Below, in pieces: positions 19,846 through 29,643 of a stretch of 64,000 bases of DNA. This DNA comes from Candidatus Phocaeicola excrementigallinarum. GTDB taxonomy: Bacteria; Bacteroidota; Bacteroidia; Bacteroidales; Bacteroidaceae. Made by a program: the position numbers and the translations under genes. Every line of letters starts with the position of its first letter. The stretch's first letter is position 1. The notes under the pieces were generated by a model. It saw nothing but the letters and a program-made list of their open reading frames with translations, was not told where the DNA came from and searched no databases. The stretch lies in NCBI GenBank assembly GCA_019120125.1, contig DWVR01000084.1, positions 1 to 64,000 on the forward strand, in the 5' to 3' direction.

Positions 19846-21156
19846 TTAGAACAATTGTATCAGCAGGAAGCCTAAAGCCACAGATACGCAGGTGGCTATC
19901 AGTCCTGGCATCATGAAGGAGTGGTTCAGGATATATTTGCCGATATGGGTTGTTCCTGTCCGGTCGAAGTTGATGGCTGCCACTACCGTCGGATAGTTGG
20001 GGATGAAGAAGTAGCCGTTCACGGCCGGGAAAAGCGCGATCAGCAAGTAGGGGGATATACCCAGGCTGATACCCAATGGCAGGAGAGCACGGATGGTGGC
20101 TGCCTGACTGAACAGCAGGATGGACATGACAAACAGGGCGATACCGAACAGCCAGGGCATTTCGGTAACGATGTGCTCGATGGAGCCTTTCAGTTCTGCC
20201 ATGTTTCCGTTGATGAAGGTGTCGCCCATCCACGCGATGCCGAAAATGGCCACTACGGCCTGCATTCCGGCAAGGAAAACGGACCCTTGCGCGGCCTTGA
20301 TGCCGTCGGTCCTGGTAACCAGCAGGATGAGAGTGGCCGCCAGAAGCATCAGGATCTCAATGATGTGTGACATGTCCATCGTGACCGTACCTTGTGCCGT
20401 TTCAAAAGTCGGCCGCAGGCTTTCTATGGAACCGAACAGTACGATACCTACAGTGGCCGCAAGGAAAAGGATGACCGACCATAGGGCTTTTGTATGGTTC
20501 TGCACTTCCTTTGATTTGTATTGGCGGTTGTTGAAATCGCCGTTTGCCAGACGGCGCAGGTATTCAGGGTCCTTTTCAAGCTCCTTGCCTGCTTTCAGGG
20601 AGTACAACGCACCCACAAGTACGCCGGTAAGCGTGCTTGGTATGGAAATCAGCAGAATGTCCATCAATGAGATGCCGAAGCACGACAGCATGCTGAGCAA
20701 GGCTACCGTGGCGGCGGAAATGGGACTTGCCGTGATGGCCTGTTGGGAGGCAATGACGGCAATGGCCAGCGGACGTTCCGGACGGATTTTTGTTTCGGTG
20801 GCCACCTCGGCAATGACCGGCAGGACGGAGTAGGCCACATGACCGGTACCTGCCACAAGGGTGAAGAAGTAAGTGACCAGTGGGCTGAGGATCGTGATCT
20901 GCTGTGGGTTCTTCCGGAGAAGCTTTTCTGCCCATTTCACCATCAGGTCGAGCCCTCCGGCCGCCTGCATGCAGCTGGCGGCTGAGATGACGGCCACAAT
21001 CATCAGCATGACATCAATGGGAGGAGCGGTCGGGGTGAGTCCGAAACCGAAGGTCAGGATGGCGAGTCCGGCACCGCCCAACACGCCCAGACCAATACCT
21101 CCGAGGCGTGCGCCTATGATAATCGCTACGAGAACAAAAAATAATTGTATAAGCAT
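19846..21156 (-). CDS. Anaerobic C4-dicarboxylate transporter (DcuA/DcuB family)
   Basis: GFGLTPTAPPIDVMLMIVAVISAASCMQAAGGLDLMVKWAEKLLRKNP; GHVAYSVLPVIAEVATE. Confidence 0.93.
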   Translation of the reverse strand: MLIQLFFVLVAIIIGARLGGIGLGVLGGAGLAILTFGFGLTPTAPPIDVMLMIVAVISAASCMQAAGGLDLMVKWAEKLLRKNPQQITILSPLVTYFFTLVAGTGHVAYSVLPVIAEVATETKIRPERPLAIAVIASQQAITASPISAATVALLSMLSCFGISLMDILLISIPSTLTGVLVGALYSLKAGKELEKDPEYLRRLANGDFNNRQYKSKEVQNHTKALWSVILFLAATVGIVLFGSIESLRPTFETAQGTVTMDMSHIIEILMLLAATLILLVTRTDGIKAAQGSVFLAGMQAVVAIFGIAWMGDTFINGNMAELKGSIEHIVTEMPWLFGIALFVMSILLFSQAATIRALLPLGISLGISPYLLIALFPAVNGYFFIPNYPTVVAAINFDRTGTTHIGKYILNHSFMMPGLIATCVSVALGFLLIQLF

Positions 21157-21186
21157 CTTTCTGGTGTCGTTAGATGGATGAATATG

Positions 21187-21738
21187 TTATTCTTGTGACT
21201 TTGTATTGTCGGTCACGCCATAGACTTCTTTGTGGATATTGTCGCGGATGGAGTCGAAATGTCCGTCAATGTTCTCTGTCCCGTAGAACATGAGCTTGAG
21301 CGGCAGTCCTTGGTCTCCTTTTCTGTAAGGGGGTTGCATGTAGGACTTGTCACACAGTCTCAGTCCGCAACGTTGGTAGAATCCTATCCGGCGGATGCTC
21401 ATCTCGTCGTTTGGCTCTTCCACCTCGAGCACCAGTGTGTCGGGAATTATTTCCGTCACTTTTTCCATGATGAGTCTTCCGTAGCCACGGTTGCGCACTT
21501 CCGGTGAGGTGGCCAGATGTTCGGCATAGTGGAAACCGTTGAGGCTCCAGAGTGTGAAAAGGCCCACTTTGGTGTCTCCGTCGGTAATCAGGTAGCAGGT
21601 GAACAAAGGGTTGTGGTCTGTGTTGTACCGTTGTCCTTCATCATCGCGGCGCTCGTTTTCAGGAAACGAGGTGTGGAGCAGATTCTCAATAAAGGGATAG
21701 TCCTTGTCTGTGGTATGTATGGGAGTGAATTCAATCAT
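21187..21738 (-). CDS. GNAT family N-acetyltransferase
   Basis: YAEHLATSPEVRNRGYGRLIMEKV; YQRCGL motif. Confidence 0.85.
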   Translation of the reverse strand: MIEFTPIHTTDKDYPFIENLLHTSFPENERRDDEGQRYNTDHNPLFTCYLITDGDTKVGLFTLWSLNGFHYAEHLATSPEVRNRGYGRLIMEKVTEIIPDTLVLEVEEPNDEMSIRRIGFYQRCGLRLCDKSYMQPPYRKGDQGLPLKLMFYGTENIDGHFDSIRDNIHKEVYGVTDNTKSQE

Positions 21739-21786
21739 AATATAATCATGGTTTGGGTTGGATGGATATGCTTGTTTTATTCATTG

Positions 21787-21874
21787 GAAAAACGTCAAGG
21801 CGTTTTACTTAAAACGTCCTGTTGTTTTGATCAAAACGCCGAAGCGTTTTACACAAAACGTCCTGACGTTTTTC
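21787..21874. repeat. 4 x 22-bp degenerate palindromic unit array (locus B)
   Basis: GAAAAACGTCAAGGCGTTTTAC / TTAAAACGTCCTGTTGTTTTGA / TCAAAACGCCGAAGCGTTTTAC / ACAAAACGTCCTGACGTTTTTC. Confidence 0.9.
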
Positions 21875-21906
21875 CGGGGTGTCCTGGCCGGGTGTCCGGC
21901 CTTGTG

Positions 21907-23196
21907 TTATTTGTCTGTATAGAAACGGATCAGCCTCTCTAATGCGCGTTGGCAGACCGGACAGAATACGGGCGCCTCATTGATCTTCATCCGGCATTCG
22001 GTCGTGGGACGGTAAATGCCTTTTTGCGTGTATCCTCCCCCTTCGTAGGCGCCTACTTTTGTGTAGATGAGTTCAGGGTCTGTTTCCACGGGAGTGGGTA
22101 TGGGTGTGCCCGGCTTTATCATGTCTTTCCATTTGGAAGCGAAGTCCGTCATCGTTGTGATGTTAGGTTCCCAAGGTTCCACTGTGTAGGGGTATTGCGG
22201 ACTGGGGGCCGTGTCGTAGGCATATTCGTCGGCCAGTCCACCAAAACTGTGTCCGAACTCATGCACTACAACCGGTTTGAACATCGGATGGTGGGCGGTG
22301 GTCAGCGTATAGGAATTATAGATGCCTCCTCCTCCGTATGTGTCCGTGTTGGCCAGTATGATGATGTGCTCGTACGGGATGCCGGCCAGCCAGTTGTGGA
22401 TGGCCTTTACGCTGCGGGTCGTGAGGTAACGGTCGGAATAGAATGTGTCGAAATGTGAGCTTACGGCCGTGCTTCTCCATTTGCCTTCACGTGGGATGCT
22501 CACCCCGCTGTCTTTCGATTCGCTGAACACGGCCACAATGTTGAACCGGTCCTTCAGTTTCTTGAACGGCTCGTGTGCGAACAATGATTCGCAGGCTGCC
22601 TGCGCGTCCTGATAGAAAAGTTCCGTTTCCGCTTGTGTGTATCCTTCCGCCATGATTGCCACGTCGATGCATTCCTCGTCGCTTCCGCTTTTCAGCAGGT
22701 AACGGTGAGGAGTGACGCGGTCGTTGCCGCGTTGGTGGATCAGGATATCTTCCGGGTTGATCTCATGGGTCAGCGAGGCGCTTTCTTTGTGGTATACGTC
22801 TTTCAGCCGGATGGTCACCACGGCCGGCCGCTTGGGATAGGGCAGTAGGAATGTGTTCTCAAATCCGCGTGTCACGTGTCTGGCCTCTTCCTCACAGATC
22901 CATTCCTGAAAAAGGCTGGAGAAAGAGGTCCGGTAGATGACTGTACCGCTCGCCTTGTCTTTCATCTCGATCTCCCCGTTTCCTTCCAGAGGAAGCTGGT
23001 TCAGATGGGTGCGGCGTCCGGCCCATTGCGGAAGTGATGAGAGCTCGTCAAGGCAGATTGCCTGTTTGTCCGCGTTTCCGCTGAACACATAGTCCGCCCG
23101 TATGGTCTTGTCGGTGAAATAGTCATTGAAAACTTGTGCGTGGCCATTGCTGCCCAGCAGACAGGCCGCAGCCAGTGATAAAAGGTATTTTTTCAT
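21907..23196 (-). CDS. M64 family (IgA-type) metallopeptidase
   Basis: VVHEFGHSFGGLADEYAY zinc motif; CRMKINEAPVFCPVCQRALERLI. Confidence 0.9.
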   Translation of the reverse strand: MKKYLLSLAAACLLGSNGHAQVFNDYFTDKTIRADYVFSGNADKQAICLDELSSLPQWAGRRTHLNQLPLEGNGEIEMKDKASGTVIYRTSFSSLFQEWICEEEARHVTRGFENTFLLPYPKRPAVVTIRLKDVYHKESASLTHEINPEDILIHQRGNDRVTPHRYLLKSGSDEECIDVAIMAEGYTQAETELFYQDAQAACESLFAHEPFKKLKDRFNIVAVFSESKDSGVSIPREGKWRSTAVSSHFDTFYSDRYLTTRSVKAIHNWLAGIPYEHIIILANTDTYGGGGIYNSYTLTTAHHPMFKPVVVHEFGHSFGGLADEYAYDTAPSPQYPYTVEPWEPNITTMTDFASKWKDMIKPGTPIPTPVETDPELIYTKVGAYEGGGYTQKGIYRPTTECRMKINEAPVFCPVCQRALERLIRFYTDK

Positions 23197-23325
23197 ATTC
23201 GTTCGGGTATGTTTTTATGGCAAAGGTACGTAAATTTTCCATATTGTAAGGTAAATGTCATGAATATGGCGGTTTTATCGGGAAAAATCTTTATCTTTGC
23301 ATAAATATAAATTAATCAGTGTAAG

Positions 23326-23802
23326 ATGGGACATCATCAGTTAGACAGTTTAGATGAACAGATTTTGAAGTTGATTGCGGGTAACGCGCGTATTCCTTTT
23401 CTGGAAGTGGCCCGTGCGTGTAATGTGTCGGGAGCGGCCATTCACCAGCGCATTCAGAAATTGACAAACTTAGGTATCCTGAAAGGTTCGGAATTTGTGA
23501 TTGATCCGGAAAAGATCGGTTATGAGACTTGTGCCTACATCGGTCTTTATCTTAAAGATCCGGAACAGTTTGATACGGTTACAGAGGCGTTGAGGCTGAT
23601 CCCGGAGGTGGTGGAATGTCATTTTACTACCGGGCAGTATGATATGTTCATAAAAATCTACGCGAAGAACAATCATCACTTGCTGGAGATTATCCACGAC
23701 AAGCTTCAGCCGTTGGGACTGGCCCGTTCGGAAACCATCATCTCGTTCCGGGAGGCCATCAAGCGTCAGATGCCTATTCCGGAACTGGAGAGTGATGACT
23801 GA
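23326..23802 (+). CDS. Lrp/AsnC family transcriptional regulator
   Basis: LDSLDEQILKLIAGNARIPFLEVARACNVSGAAIHQRIQKL; -7 TATCTTTG at 23292-23299. Confidence 0.94.
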   Translation: MGHHQLDSLDEQILKLIAGNARIPFLEVARACNVSGAAIHQRIQKLTNLGILKGSEFVIDPEKIGYETCAYIGLYLKDPEQFDTVTEALRLIPEVVECHFTTGQYDMFIKIYAKNNHHLLEIIHDKLQPLGLARSETIISFREAIKRQMPIPELESDD

Positions 23803-23818
23803 TAAAGAGATGTTCTGA

Positions 23819-24322
23819 TTACGGACGTTTCCGTTCGTAATCCGTAAAGCAATAAGAGTAGAGGTGCTTCTCGTCTGCAGAGTGGCATTCTCTACTTTTT
23901 TCTTGCCATTCTTTGTGGCTGACGGCCGGGAAAAATACGTCGGAGGGTTCCTTGTCATCGTCAACTTCTGTCAGATACAGCCGGTCGGCCAATGGCATTG
24001 CTTCCGCATAAAGGCTTGCCCCTCCGATAATGAACACTTCGTCCTCTTCCTTGCAGGCAGACAGGGCTTCCTTGAGGTTATAGAAATGCTCGGCTTTTTC
24101 GAAAAGGTTCTGCGTGGAACTCAACACAATGTTCCGGCGGTTGGGAAGTGCTCCCTTAGGGAGCGACTCGAATGTTTTCCGTCCCATAATGATGGTGTGT
24201 CCTGTGGTCAGTGCCTTGAAACGTTTCAGGTCGTTGGGAAGCCAGTAGAGCAGTCTGTTCTGATAGCCGAGTCCCCGGTTTTTGTTGATGGCTGCGATGA
24301 TGGATAATATCATGAGTGACAA
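23819..24322 (-). CDS. folA: Dihydrofolate reductase
   Basis: LSIIAAINKNRGLGYQNRLLYWLPNDLKRFKALTTGHTIIMGRKTFESLP. Confidence 0.96.
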   Translation of the reverse strand: MSLMILSIIAAINKNRGLGYQNRLLYWLPNDLKRFKALTTGHTIIMGRKTFESLPKGALPNRRNIVLSSTQNLFEKAEHFYNLKEALSACKEEDEVFIIGGASLYAEAMPLADRLYLTEVDDDKEPSDVFFPAVSHKEWQEKSRECHSADEKHLYSYCFTDYERKRP

Positions 24323-24325
24323 GTT

Positions 24326-25120
24326 TTATACAGATACTTTCCCGGCGATGTGTGGCCAGGGGTCATAATTCTCAAGTTGGAAATCTTCGTATTTGAAACT
24401 GAACAGATCTTTCACGTCAGGATTCAGTCTCATGACAGGCAGTGGTCGGGGAGTACGCGTAAGTTGCAGGTCCACTTGTTCCAGATGGTTCAGGTAGATG
24501 TGCGCGTCGCCCAGCGTATGGATGAAGTCACCCGCTTTCAGTCCCGTCACTTGTGCCATCATCTGGAGAAGCAGTGCGTACGAGGCGATGTTGAACGGTA
24601 CGCCCAGAAAGGTGTCCGCGCTGCGCTGATACATTTGCAGACTGAGGCGTCCGTCAGCCACATAGAACTGGAAGAAAGCGTGGCAGGGTGGGAGATTCAT
24701 GTTTTTCAGATCAGCCACGTTCCATGCGCTCACAATGATGCGCCGAGAGTCGGGATTGTGTCTGATGGTTTCCACCGCTTCCGAAATCTGGTCGATGAAC
24801 TCGCCGTTGTAGCCTGGCCATGAACGCCACTGGTAGCCGTAGATATGTCCCAGGTCGCCATTCTCGTCCGCCCATTCGTTCCATATCCTGACCCCATGTT
24901 CTTGCAGGTATTTTACGTTGGTGTCTCCCTGCAGGAACCACAGCAGTTCGTGTATGATGGATTTCAGATGCAGTTTCTTGGTGGTGACCAGCGGAAAGCC
25001 TTCTTCCAGATTGAACCTCATCTGATGCCCGAACACACTGAGTGTGCCCGTGCCTGTGCGGTCGTCTTTTTTCACGCCTTCCGTGCGTATGCGATGTAGG
25101 AGGTCGAGATATTGTTTCAT
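24326..25120 (-). CDS. thyA: Thymidylate synthase
   Basis: [50 protein letters not shown]; 264 aa. Confidence 0.97.
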   Translation of the reverse strand: MKQYLDLLHRIRTEGVKKDDRTGTGTLSVFGHQMRFNLEEGFPLVTTKKLHLKSIIHELLWFLQGDTNVKYLQEHGVRIWNEWADENGDLGHIYGYQWRSWPGYNGEFIDQISEAVETIRHNPDSRRIIVSAWNVADLKNMNLPPCHAFFQFYVADGRLSLQMYQRSADTFLGVPFNIASYALLLQMMAQVTGLKAGDFIHTLGDAHIYLNHLEQVDLQLTRTPRPLPVMRLNPDVKDLFSFKYEDFQLENYDPWPHIAGKVSV

Positions 25121-25192
25121 GTTTGTCTGTCAGTTTGTTTTTGCAAAGGTAGATAATTTTGTATTTTTGTTCCCATAAATGCATAAAAGAAA

Positions 25193-26593
25193 ATGAATCT
25201 GCCTGATGAATTTGTAGAACGTACCCGACAGTTGTTGGGTGATGACGGGTGGGGGGAGCTTTCTGCAGCTTTGCGGCAGGAAGCGTCCGTAAGTATCCGT
25301 GTGAATCCCTTGAAATGCGGTTCCGTGCCGGAAAGGATTCTTCCGGTATCTTGGTGTGAAGGAGGAGTCTATTTGGGGTGCCGCCCTGCATTTACATTCG
25401 ATCCGTTGTTTCATGCGGGATGCTATTATGTGCAAGAGGCCTCGTCGATGTTTCTCGACCGGGTAATCAGGCAGTATGTCACGTCTCCCTCGGTGATGCT
25501 CGACTTGTGTGCGGCTCCAGGCGGAAAATCCACTTTGGCGCGTGCGGCTCTTCCGGAAGGTAGTCTGTTGGTGGCCAATGAGGTGATGCGCAACCGTTCG
25601 CAGGTGCTGGCGGAGAATCTGGTGAAATGGGGGCATCCGGATGTGGTGGTCACGAACAATGACCCGACTGATTTTACGGGCCTGGGGCCAGTGTTTGACG
25701 TGATTCTGACGGACGTGCCCTGCTCGGGTGAAGGCATGTTCCGGAAAGACGAGACGGCTGTGGCGGAATGGAGCACAGACAATGTGGATCTTTGCTGGAA
25801 ACGCCAACGCCGTATCGTGGCGGATATCTGGCCGTGTCTGAAAGAGGGAGGAATCCTGATTTACAGCACGTGTACCTATAATCGGGAAGAGAATGAGGAT
25901 AATGTAGCCTGGATAGCCGGAGAGCTGGGTGCGGAGGTACTTTCCGTGGATGTGGACTCCGACTGGCGGATCACAGGGAATCTTGCCGGCTATGATTTTC
26001 CTGTATACCGTTTCCTGCCTCATAAGACAATGGGTGAGGGGCTGTTCATGGCTGTGTTGAGGAAAACATCGGAAGAATACTCTGTTTCCCGGCATGACAG
26101 ACGTAGGGATAAGGCGAAAAAGACGAGCCGGAATCCGTTGAAAATCTCACGTGAGATGGAAGGTTGGATTCTGCGGAAAGAGCGTTTTCTGCTGACTGTC
26201 GAGGATACACGCGCGGTCGCTTTTCCTGCGGCCTATCAGTCCATGTATGAGCGTCTCAAATCTTGCCTGAAAGTGCTTCATGCCGGTGTGGCGTTGGGTG
26301 AATGGAAAGGAAAGGACTGGCAGCCTGACCATTCGCTGGCAATGAGTGCGGTCCTTGACCGGACGGTGTTCCCTTGCGCCGAGCTGGCTTATGAACAGGC
26401 TGTCGCTTATTTGCGTAAGGAAGCGATTGTCCTGCCGGCAGGCATGCCTCGCGGTTATGTGCTGGTTACTTACCGGAGTCATCCGCTTGGTTTTGTGAAA
26501 AATGTGGGCAACCGTGCCAACAACCTTTATCCGCAGGACTGGCGGATCCGTAGCGGATATGTACCTGAAGAGGAGGTACATGTATTGGAATAA
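25193..26593 (+). CDS. RsmF/NOL1-NOP2-sun-type rRNA methyltransferase
   Basis: LDLCAAPGGKSTLARAALPEGSLLVANEV; LTDVPCSGEGMFRKD; YSTCTYNREENEDNVAW. Confidence 0.92.
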   Translation: MNLPDEFVERTRQLLGDDGWGELSAALRQEASVSIRVNPLKCGSVPERILPVSWCEGGVYLGCRPAFTFDPLFHAGCYYVQEASSMFLDRVIRQYVTSPSVMLDLCAAPGGKSTLARAALPEGSLLVANEVMRNRSQVLAENLVKWGHPDVVVTNNDPTDFTGLGPVFDVILTDVPCSGEGMFRKDETAVAEWSTDNVDLCWKRQRRIVADIWPCLKEGGILIYSTCTYNREENEDNVAWIAGELGAEVLSVDVDSDWRITGNLAGYDFPVYRFLPHKTMGEGLFMAVLRKTSEEYSVSRHDRRRDKAKKTSRNPLKISREMEGWILRKERFLLTVEDTRAVAFPAAYQSMYERLKSCLKVLHAGVALGEWKGKDWQPDHSLAMSAVLDRTVFPCAELAYEQAVAYLRKEAIVLPAGMPRGYVLVTYRSHPLGFVKNVGNRANNLYPQDWRIRSGYVPEEEVHVLE

Positions 26594-26616
26594 AAGAACG
26601 GCGTTGCCTGTGCCGT

Positions 26617-27003
26617 TCATTCTTCGTAGAATTCAATGGGGAGTCCGTCGGGGTCTTGCATGAAAAAGAAACGTTTCCCTGTATATTCGTCCGTGCGGAT
26701 TGTTTCGTGGACAACACCCTTTTCTTCCAGTTCCCGGACGGTACCCTCGATGTCGGGCACTTCGAATGCCAGGTGCCTGAGTCCTGCGGCTTCCGGGTAG
26801 GAGGGACGTTTGGGAGGATTTGGAAACGAAAACAGTTCGATGAGATATTCTCCGTCCACTGCGAGGTCGGTTTTGTACGATTTCCTTTCCTTGCGGTAAT
26901 ATTCATGGAGCACTTCCATTCCTAGAATGCGAGTATAGAAATCTTTCGACTTCTCATAATTGGAGCAGATAATGGCAATGTGGTGTACTTTGTTGATTTT
27001 CAT
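26617..27003 (-). CDS. VOC/glyoxalase-family protein
   Basis: HHIAIICSNYEKSKDFYTRILGMEVLHEYYR; FFMQDPDGLPIEFYE. Confidence 0.88.
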   Translation of the reverse strand: MKINKVHHIAIICSNYEKSKDFYTRILGMEVLHEYYRKERKSYKTDLAVDGEYLIELFSFPNPPKRPSYPEAAGLRHLAFEVPDIEGTVRELEEKGVVHETIRTDEYTGKRFFFMQDPDGLPIEFYEE

Positions 27004-27170
27004 GATGAAACAGGATGGAAATCAGGAGAGGTAAAGGAGGTATCAGTCTGCAGGCAGGCTTTACCTTTTAGCGAATCGATACCCCCTTTACTTCTATACT
27101 GTGAAAATTATAATCTGCGGAAATCCTCGTAATTCTGGGTTCCTGCTTTCTTACGTGGCGTCAGTCGCAT

Positions 27171-28505
27171 CTATTTCAATGTCAGCGGAATCCCTTTGTA
27201 GAAATCCAGAATCTTGGTACGGAACAGATATTCATATTTGGCTTGGATACAATCGGACAAAGCTTTCATCCAGTTGGTACGTGCTTCGTTGTATTCTGTA
27301 GCGTTGGCTTTTCCGTTGGCGTATTTCTCTTTCATCAGCAGAAATGACGATTCGGCCGCCTCATTGGCCGTTTCACTGCTTTGATATTGCGTCTTTGAGT
27401 TGACTGCATTATAATAAGCCTGCTGGATTTCCTTGTAGAGGGCTTTCTTCGCGTCTTCCAGTTGCCATGCGAGCGAAGTTTTCTCTATCCGTGCCGAACG
27501 CACCCGGTTGCGTGTGCTCAGTCGGTTGAAGATAGGTACACTGAGTGAAAAGCCTAGATATTGGCTGAAGTTGTCACGGAGCTGCGAGCGGAATCCGGCA
27601 TTTTCCCGTCCCGACATGTTGTAATAGTTCGTGCTCAGTCCCGCTCCGAAATTAAGTTGCGGATAGTAGGCGCTTTGGGCAATCTTGATGCTGCGTGCGG
27701 CGCCTTGCAGCCGGTATTGTGCGGCCAATATGACCGGTTTGGTCAATACCGCCTGGTTATAGATGTCTACGGGTGAGGTCAGTGTTTCTGTCAGTTGTTC
27801 CATCTGCACTTCCGGTGTGACAATCCGGAAGTCATCCGGTGACGGAAGTTCCAGCAGTTGGCTCAGGTCCAGCAGTGCCAGACTCAGGTTATTGTCTGCC
27901 TGTACCGCCGACAGCTGGTCCTGTGCCACCCGCGACTTGGCTTCAAGCCATTCCGATTCGGAAGCCTTTCCGTTTTTGAAGAACGCTTCTTTCTGCACCA
28001 GCATTTCCTGGCTCAGTTCCACTTGGTCATGAGCCACCTTCGCCAGTTCCTGATTGAACAGCACCTGAAGATAAGCGGATGCCACCTGTATGCTGATATC
28101 TTCTTTCGCTTTATTCAGATCTTCCACAGCGGCCTGGAGATTCAGCTTTGACAAGGCGATGTTGTTCGGAATCTGTAGTCCGGTAAAGAGCGGGATACTT
28201 GTGGAGAGGCTGAATCCGGTACTTTGTGTATTGATGCTCTGGTATGTGTTGTTTGCCTGTAGACTTCGTCCGAAGTTGAACGAGTGTGAGGCACTTCCGT
28301 TCAGATCAGGCAGACGGCTCCATTTGGCCGTATTCAAATCAATCTCACTTTTGTCGCGGGCCGCTTCCTGTTGCTTGACGGTCAGATTATGTTCGATGGC
28401 GTAGCTGATACACGTTTCCAGGTCCCAGCTTTCCTGGGAGAATGACGGCAGTGCGGCGGTCAGAAGGCCGATTGCCGTCCATATCCGTAGTCTGTTTCTG
28501 TTCAT
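27171..28505 (-). CDS. TolC family outer membrane protein
   Basis: WDLETCISYAIEHNLTVKQQEAARDKSEIDLNTAKWSRLPDLNGSAS. Confidence 0.9.
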   Translation of the reverse strand: MNRNRLRIWTAIGLLTAALPSFSQESWDLETCISYAIEHNLTVKQQEAARDKSEIDLNTAKWSRLPDLNGSASHSFNFGRSLQANNTYQSINTQSTGFSLSTSIPLFTGLQIPNNIALSKLNLQAAVEDLNKAKEDISIQVASAYLQVLFNQELAKVAHDQVELSQEMLVQKEAFFKNGKASESEWLEAKSRVAQDQLSAVQADNNLSLALLDLSQLLELPSPDDFRIVTPEVQMEQLTETLTSPVDIYNQAVLTKPVILAAQYRLQGAARSIKIAQSAYYPQLNFGAGLSTNYYNMSGRENAGFRSQLRDNFSQYLGFSLSVPIFNRLSTRNRVRSARIEKTSLAWQLEDAKKALYKEIQQAYYNAVNSKTQYQSSETANEAAESSFLLMKEKYANGKANATEYNEARTNWMKALSDCIQAKYEYLFRTKILDFYKGIPLTLK

Positions 28506-28508
28506 GGC

Positions 28509-29606
28509 TTATTCCTCTTTTTTCAGTCCGCGTACTAGTTCGTTGTTTTCCAGTCCCTCTTTCACTTCGGTGTCAATACCGTTGCTGATTCCGGTCACAA
28601 TCTGTCTGCGCTCGAATTTCTGTGTCGGCACACTGTCTGTAAGTACATATACGAATGTGGAATCTCCGCTGAATTCGACGGCGCTTTCCGGTATGGTCAA
28701 CGCATTGTCTACATGTTGCAGCTCCATTTCGGCATTGGCACTGTAACCGGAGCGTATGGTCACGCTGTCCGGAACACTGATGGCTGCCTTGATTTCAAAC
28801 TGGTTGGCACCGTTGTTTTCCGTGCTTTTCGGGGAGATGTATTCCAGAGTCGCGTCAAACTTCATGTTCTGAAGGGCGCCGAGTGTGATTTTCACCGGAA
28901 TCCCTTCATGGATACGTCCCACTTCCGTCTCGTCCACGTTTCCCCGGAATATCAGGTCGCTCATGTCGGCTACGGTGGCGATGGTCGTACCGTCGTTGAA
29001 TGTGTTGCTCATGATGACGGAGTTTCCTACTTTGATAGGCACGTCCAGAATCAGTCCGTCGATGGTGGAGCGTATCAGTGTACTGCTGATTGAGGCACTG
29101 TTTTTGGTGATGCCTTCCTTGACAATCTCCAGATTGTCTTTGGCGGCCTGGAGTTCTTCGCGTGCCTGTTTTGCGGCCAGAAGGGTCTGTTCGTATTCCT
29201 CACTGCTCACCAGTTTGCTTTGGTAGAGCTTTTCCATGCGCTCCAGATTGGTCTCGGCCTGTCTGCCGTTCATCTCCGCCAGGCGTACACGGCTTTCTGC
29301 CGAGTTGAGGGTGCCCAGTTCGGGGATGACCTTCACTTTTGCGATGACCTCTCCCTGCTTCACAGTCTGTCCCGCTTCCTTATAGACTTCGGCGATGATG
29401 CCCGAAATCTGCGGTTTGATTTCCACTTCATCGCGCGGCTCGATTTTCCCGGTGGCTACGGTAGTCTGCCGTAAGTCTTTTGTTTCCGCTTTCAGAATCT
29501 GATAGCTCACTTCTTTTGGTTGCGACTTTTGATAGAGGAAGGCGAATGTACCGATAAACACCGCTGCAATCAGTACGATTGCGGCTATTTTTATAAACTT
29601 CTTCAT
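28509..29606 (-). CDS. HlyD/MacA-type periplasmic adaptor
   Basis: TVATGKIEPRDEVEIKPQISGIIAEVYKEAGQTVKQGEVIAKV. Confidence 0.92.
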   Translation of the reverse strand: MKKFIKIAAIVLIAAVFIGTFAFLYQKSQPKEVSYQILKAETKDLRQTTVATGKIEPRDEVEIKPQISGIIAEVYKEAGQTVKQGEVIAKVKVIPELGTLNSAESRVRLAEMNGRQAETNLERMEKLYQSKLVSSEEYEQTLLAAKQAREELQAAKDNLEIVKEGITKNSASISSTLIRSTIDGLILDVPIKVGNSVIMSNTFNDGTTIATVADMSDLIFRGNVDETEVGRIHEGIPVKITLGALQNMKFDATLEYISPKSTENNGANQFEIKAAISVPDSVTIRSGYSANAEMELQHVDNALTIPESAVEFSGDSTFVYVLTDSVPTQKFERRQIVTGISNGIDTEVKEGLENNELVRGLKKEE

Positions 29607-29643
29607 ATGGATTGGTTTTTTATTGTCTGTTCAGATAATAGTA

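Noticed and set aside
25130-26095. 321-aa ORF on - strand
   Set aside because: Antisense to the RsmF-like gene; His/Arg-rich shadow composition.
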